From NCBI RefSeq assembly GCF_003002025.1, contig NZ_PVZB01000008.1:186001-250000 (forward strand): DNA of 64,000 nucleotides. The letters are read 5' to 3'. A model generated the notes under the pieces. The model had not been told where the DNA came from. It saw only the letters and a program-made list of their open reading frames with translations, and searched no databases. Positions 61,040 to 64,000 of the stretch are shown here, piece after piece. Position 1 is the stretch's first letter. The number at the start of each line of letters is the position of its first letter. Both the position numbers and the translations under genes were made by a program. Origin of the DNA: Paraburkholderia sp. BL25I1N1. Its GTDB lineage: Bacteria > Pseudomonadota > Gammaproteobacteria > Burkholderiales > Burkholderiaceae.

Positions 61040-62155
61040 TTAAACGAGAGTCGGGTCAATGACGACGTTCGTGAAGCCACCATGACGGTGATTCACTGCC
61101 TCGAGCGCATCGTTAATCTGTTCAAGCGAAAATACCTCATGCTCGAAGACCGAGAGGTCGAGAGCACCAGAATCGGCCATCGCTGCCATGTTTTCGCCCT
61201 CGGCCGGCGTGAACCACAATGAGCCGATTAGCGATTTTTGCTGGCACATCAGGGGAAACGGCTCGAGCGGAATCGGGTCGGAAACACCGCCGACAGAAAC
61301 GGCTTTGCCGCCACGCCGCAGTGCCGAAAATGAGTCAAGGACGGCAGTAACCGGCGCCTGCGGGCCGAGCGCCTGAAGCACCACATCGACACCGTAGCCT
61401 TCCGTTTCTTCCATCACGATGTCATGCACGCTTCGTTCACCAAGCACAACCGGCCGGATGCGGACCGGGTCCAATTCCTTCAGCTGCGCCAGCAAATCTT
61501 TGTTTCTGCCCGTCGCGAAGATTTTTCGGGCGCCCATGCCCAATGCGCAAAGCGTGCCGCCCAGACCTAAGGTGCCAGTCGCTCCGTCGATAATCAGGGT
61601 CTGCGAAGCCTCGAGACCTGCTTTCCGAAGACCTGCATATGCAGTGCCGATGTAGCCGAACCGTGCACCCTGCTGGAAGGAGATTGATTCGGGTAGCTTC
61701 ACAAGGTTCGAAGCGGGTGCGGTCATGAACTCGCCGAAGCCACCGTATGGATAGTCTTCGAAAATTTGCTGCGAGCCCGGCCCGAAGCCGAAATAGCCCT
61801 GAAAGGTATATGCCGGGCAGTTAGTGTTGTCGCGTCGTCGGCACGCCGGACAGCTTCCACACGAGAGCCCCGGATTCACATAGACGCGGTCACCGGGTTT
61901 CACGCCGTGAACGTGACTGCCCACGCGCTCAACCACGCCGGCGGCATCAAGTCCGTAAATGGCCGGCAGTTTGGGCAGAGGAAGGAAAGGAAACCACTCA
62001 GGATAGTGGGCCACTACGTTGTGGAGGTTTGGGACCACACCACATGCCCTGACTCGGACGAGCACGTCGGTCGGGCGCGGCTCAGGGACCGGAATTTCGT
62101 CAACTTTGAATTGCTCGCCAACTTTATGTAAACGTGCAGCACGCATCGTTGTCAT
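61040..62155 (-). CDS. MDR-family zinc-type alcohol dehydrogenase, paralogue 2
   Basis: 371 residues from ATG 62155. VRACGVVPNLHNVVAHYPEW, structural-zinc Cys pattern GLSCGSCPACRRRDNTNCPA, YPYGGFGEFMTAPASNLVKL and NAD(P) motif IDGATGTLGLGGTLCALGMG. It has the same length and the same unusual VVPNL segment as the dehydrogenase at 39100, and both are on the minus strand at opposite ends of the aromatic cluster. It is followed by the cupin gene. Likely an alcohol or aldehyde oxidoreductase of a side-chain pathway. Confidence 0.87.
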   Translation of the reverse strand: MTTMRAARLHKVGEQFKVDEIPVPEPRPTDVLVRVRACGVVPNLHNVVAHYPEWFPFLPLPKLPAIYGLDAAGVVERVGSHVHGVKPGDRVYVNPGLSCGSCPACRRRDNTNCPAYTFQGYFGFGPGSQQIFEDYPYGGFGEFMTAPASNLVKLPESISFQQGARFGYIGTAYAGLRKAGLEASQTLIIDGATGTLGLGGTLCALGMGARKIFATGRNKDLLAQLKELDPVRIRPVVLGERSVHDIVMEETEGYGVDVVLQALGPQAPVTAVLDSFSALRRGGKAVSVGGVSDPIPLEPFPLMCQQKSLIGSLWFTPAEGENMAAMADSGALDLSVFEHEVFSLEQINDALEAVNHRHGGFTNVVIDPTLV

Positions 62156-63488
62156 GTTGTCTCCTTTTAAAATTCGTGTTTACGTTGTCGTAAATCGCTT
62201 TATCGAGGTCCGTTCTATGAGACGGCACCTTCGAACACTGCACTAGAGACTTCGTCTGCCTTCGTACGCGTCTGTTCAGCCGGGCAAGACTCCGTCCTAC
62301 GTCTTTGTCAGGACGTAATTGAGCCGTTCTAGTCCAATGGAAATATTCGCCGCTATGTGGCATCAGCCGGAGTCGCCGCAACGGTCTGTTGGAGGCTAAG
62401 TTACCGCAGCGCTATAGGCCGCAGTTATGCAATCGACCTATAGCGGTTATCCAGTGGGCGCGAAGTTGAAAGGGGGCTGTGGTTGCGGGGCCTTGGGGAC
62501 AAGAGCCGGGCCCGAAGAACCGCGTGGAAGCGGCGGCAGGAGCAGGCTGAAATGGTATTGGTCTAATCATTCGGACATCTTGCACGACCGGCGGCGGCCG
62601 AGCTGCAAGCGTCGTCTCGCGGCGTAAGCGCACTACCCCTTAAACCCTTGTTTCATCTTCCTACGTTTGAGCATTCTCTCTGGCGTACATCTCTTGTTTT
62701 TGCGAATGCCCCTTGGTGAAGTTGAGCCCCGCCTTATCCTGAGCGAGGCCTTCAGACACGTTCCAGGCATCGTGAGATGCCCCTCGGAGCCAGCGTCGCC
62801 CGTCAGCCGTTCGCCTCAGGGCGCTAACTTCGCCACCCTGTCCGGTGTCTCAAGGCTATCCCACAGTACCGATTGTCCCGCGACCGCTGCCGTTGATGTC
62901 CGACCAGTCGCGCGGCTGCACCGCGGAACGGGCAGCACTATGTATACCGCGCAACAGGGGTGATGATTTCGCATGGGAAGGACGAGCTCGGAAATGTGGC
63001 TGCGAGCAAAGGAGATTTGCCTGCAAAAAAATTTTGAGTCTGCAGCTGACACCCAACGATACGCCTACTCTTGACGAGCGGCATGCGCCAGACGGGCCGC
63101 ATGCACCGAGTTGGTAAAATCACCATGTATCTTCCGTTCTCGCCCGAGTCGGTCATCTACACGGACTCAAATACGCCTGAGCGAATAGCCGAAGTCTCAG
63201 GATACTTTCAGTACCGGTTTCACCCAGCGTTCAGTGCCAACTTCAACGGTGACGCTGGAATACAGCCGCTGGAAAACCAATGTGGTGCGGGGCCTGGAGG
63301 CTAAGGTGGCGGACTGGTCTAAGGTCCAGATGCTTGAACGGGTCAAGGAACCCGAGAAGGTGTACCCCATCAACCCATTCGCTTAGCAAACCTGGTGACA
63401 GATGCGACATGTCAATGCGGCGTCAGGCCCGCTCTATGTTTCGCTTGACGATAGCCCACGCAATCGACGGCGCAGCGCCTTTCCCGCA
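62156..63488. other. Gene-poor stretch at the right edge of the aromatic cluster
   Basis: About 1.3 kb without a supportable complete gene. The left part (62.4-62.65 kb) has only Pro/Arg-rich frames. The middle is copy 3 of the dispersed repeat. At 63189-63386 (+) an open stretch ends VTLEYSRWKTNVVRGLEA ... VKEPEKVYPINPFA and looks like the C-terminal tail of a lost protein; I cannot name it. Confidence 0.4.
62671..62978 (+). repeat. Dispersed repeat, copy 3 (longest)
   Basis: It contains both halves: the GCATTCTCTCT/TACATCTCTTGTTTTTG start shared with copy 2, and the long block through GTCCGACCAGTCGCGCGGCT shared with copy 1. It has the same orientation as the other two. No coding capacity or terminal inverted repeats are seen. 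Confidence 0.75.
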
Positions 63489-63707
63489 TTAACCGTGGCT
63501 ATCGACCCACGCGCGACACCACGCAAGACCTGCTGATTCTGCCTCGTCGTCAGTATCGAATGCGTCGAGCACCCCAGACGCCGCCACGACCTTCGAGTCG
63601 CGCATAATTGTGCCGCTGCTGGCGAAGCGCTCCGGTCGCAAGATGTCGTCCTGCTGAAGGATGGCATGGCCCCACAGGGTGTATCCACGGTATTTGTTAG
63701 TCTGCAT
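63489..63707 (-). CDS. Small conserved-looking protein (72 aa)
   Basis: Predicted from ATG 63707: MQTNKYRGYTLWGHAILQQD, then SSGTIMRDSKVVAASGVLDA and an acidic segment (FDTDDEAESAGLAWCRAWVD). This composition recalls short proteins frequent in Burkholderia genomes that are annotated only as hypothetical. A longer start at 63812 would add an Arg/Gly-rich leader and is less likely. Function unknown. Confidence 0.55.
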   Translation of the reverse strand: MQTNKYRGYTLWGHAILQQDDILRPERFASSGTIMRDSKVVAASGVLDAFDTDDEAESAGLAWCRAWVDSHG

Positions 63708-63887
63708 CTGTCGACGGCCTCCTTTGCCACCCGCTACTGCGATTTCACGCGGGTAACGCGGCCATCGCCCACATCGGGCGGCACTCAAGCCCGGCGCTGC
63801 AGGAAGCTTCATTACATCAGCGAGCGCATGCCCGCCCTGGACATGCGCTCTCCATCTTCAGGACCTTGGCACCATCGTCTGGGCCGC

Positions 63888-64000
63888 TTACAGACCGGCG
63901 AGGCTGAGATATTTCAAGTTGAGGTACTCTTCGATGCCGTGCGCCGAGCCCTCTCGACCGAGACCACTGTCCTTCACACCACCAAATGGTGCTTCGGCTG
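63888..64000 (-). CDS. gabD: Succinate-semialdehyde dehydrogenase-like, C-terminus (partial)
   Basis: The minus-strand frame runs from the window edge as [36 protein letters not shown], then TAA at 63888. This is the C-terminal signature of NAD(P)-dependent succinate-semialdehyde dehydrogenases of the aldehyde dehydrogenase superfamily. The rest of the gene lies outside the window, so the exact substrate cannot be judged. Confidence 0.75.
   Translation of the reverse strand, partial: AEAPFGGVKDSGLGREGSAHGIEEYLNLKYLSLAGL

Noticed and set aside
26899..62978. Composite transposon made by the three repeat copies
   Set aside because: No transposase, terminal inverted repeats or target-site duplication were seen; recombination between passive repeats is the simpler reading.
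63189..63386. C-terminal fragment of a nameable enzyme
   Set aside because: The stretch ending VYPINPFA looks like real former coding sequence, but I could not connect it to any family, so it is described only within the gap entry.
1..64000. CRISPR arrays, rRNA or tRNA genes, replication origins
   Set aside because: Nothing resembling regular spaced repeats, rRNA segments, complete tRNA folds or DnaA-box clusters was found.

Overview
The window is about 64 kb of high-GC DNA from a Burkholderiaceae bacterium, most likely Paraburkholderia, Caballeronia or Burkholderia. The evidence is a Burkholderiales-type porin, the dense meta-cleavage and amino-acid catabolic gene content, many LysR, GntR and MocR regulators, and the style of the left-hand core genes. 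No rRNA, tRNA, CRISPR array, intact transposase or integrase was seen.

Region 1 (1-12.7 kb) is ordinary chromosome. It holds a DUF1254/DUF1214 protein (5' end outside the window), a large DUF748/AsmA-like envelope protein, a MocR/PdxR-type regulator divergent from a polyamine-type ABC importer (ATPase, binding protein, two permeases), and an OmpA-domain lipoprotein.

Region 2 (12.7-19.7 kb) is an accessory island that starts inside a truncated response-regulator gene. It holds two diverged copies of one module: a three-helix structured RNA, an AlpA-like HTH gene and a convergent XRE repressor gene. After these comes an operon of overlapping, mostly unrecognised small genes (15.0-18.3 kb), with tandem operators and a candidate promoter in front of it. 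It ends in a LysR fragment. Decayed or truncated second copies of the operon's genes reappear at 25.66-26.29 kb and 29.4-29.6 kb.

Region 3 (19.8-25.5 kb) is a trans-3-hydroxy-L-proline catabolic module: LysR regulator, MHS-type transporter, prolidase-like amidohydrolase, pyrroline-2-carboxylate reductase and 3-hydroxyproline dehydratase (racemase fold with the second catalytic Cys replaced by Thr). Region 4 (25.5-31.7 kb) holds island debris, an RDD membrane protein, a Na+/H+ antiporter-like protein and two tandem LysR genes. Region 5 (31.8-38.8 kb) is an amino-acid ABC importer with a DadA-like dehydrogenase, RidA, an RraA-type aldolase and a class-V PLP enzyme.

Region 6 (39.1-62.2 kb, mostly minus strand) is a large aromatic catabolic cluster. 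One half is an mhp-like meta-cleavage pathway (LigB-type dioxygenase, HpaB-type and TfdB-type hydroxylases, flavin reductase, two C-C hydrolases, hydratase, aldolase, acylating acetaldehyde dehydrogenase). The other half has a VOC extradiol dioxygenase with DapA-like, NIPSNAP, SDR and ThDP enzymes and an MFS carrier. Two paralogous MDR dehydrogenases lie at its two ends. A dispersed direct repeat occurs at 26.9, 38.9 and 62.7 kb, that is, at the boundaries of regions 5 and 6, which suggests modular assembly. The window ends in the C-terminus of a GabD-like dehydrogenase.
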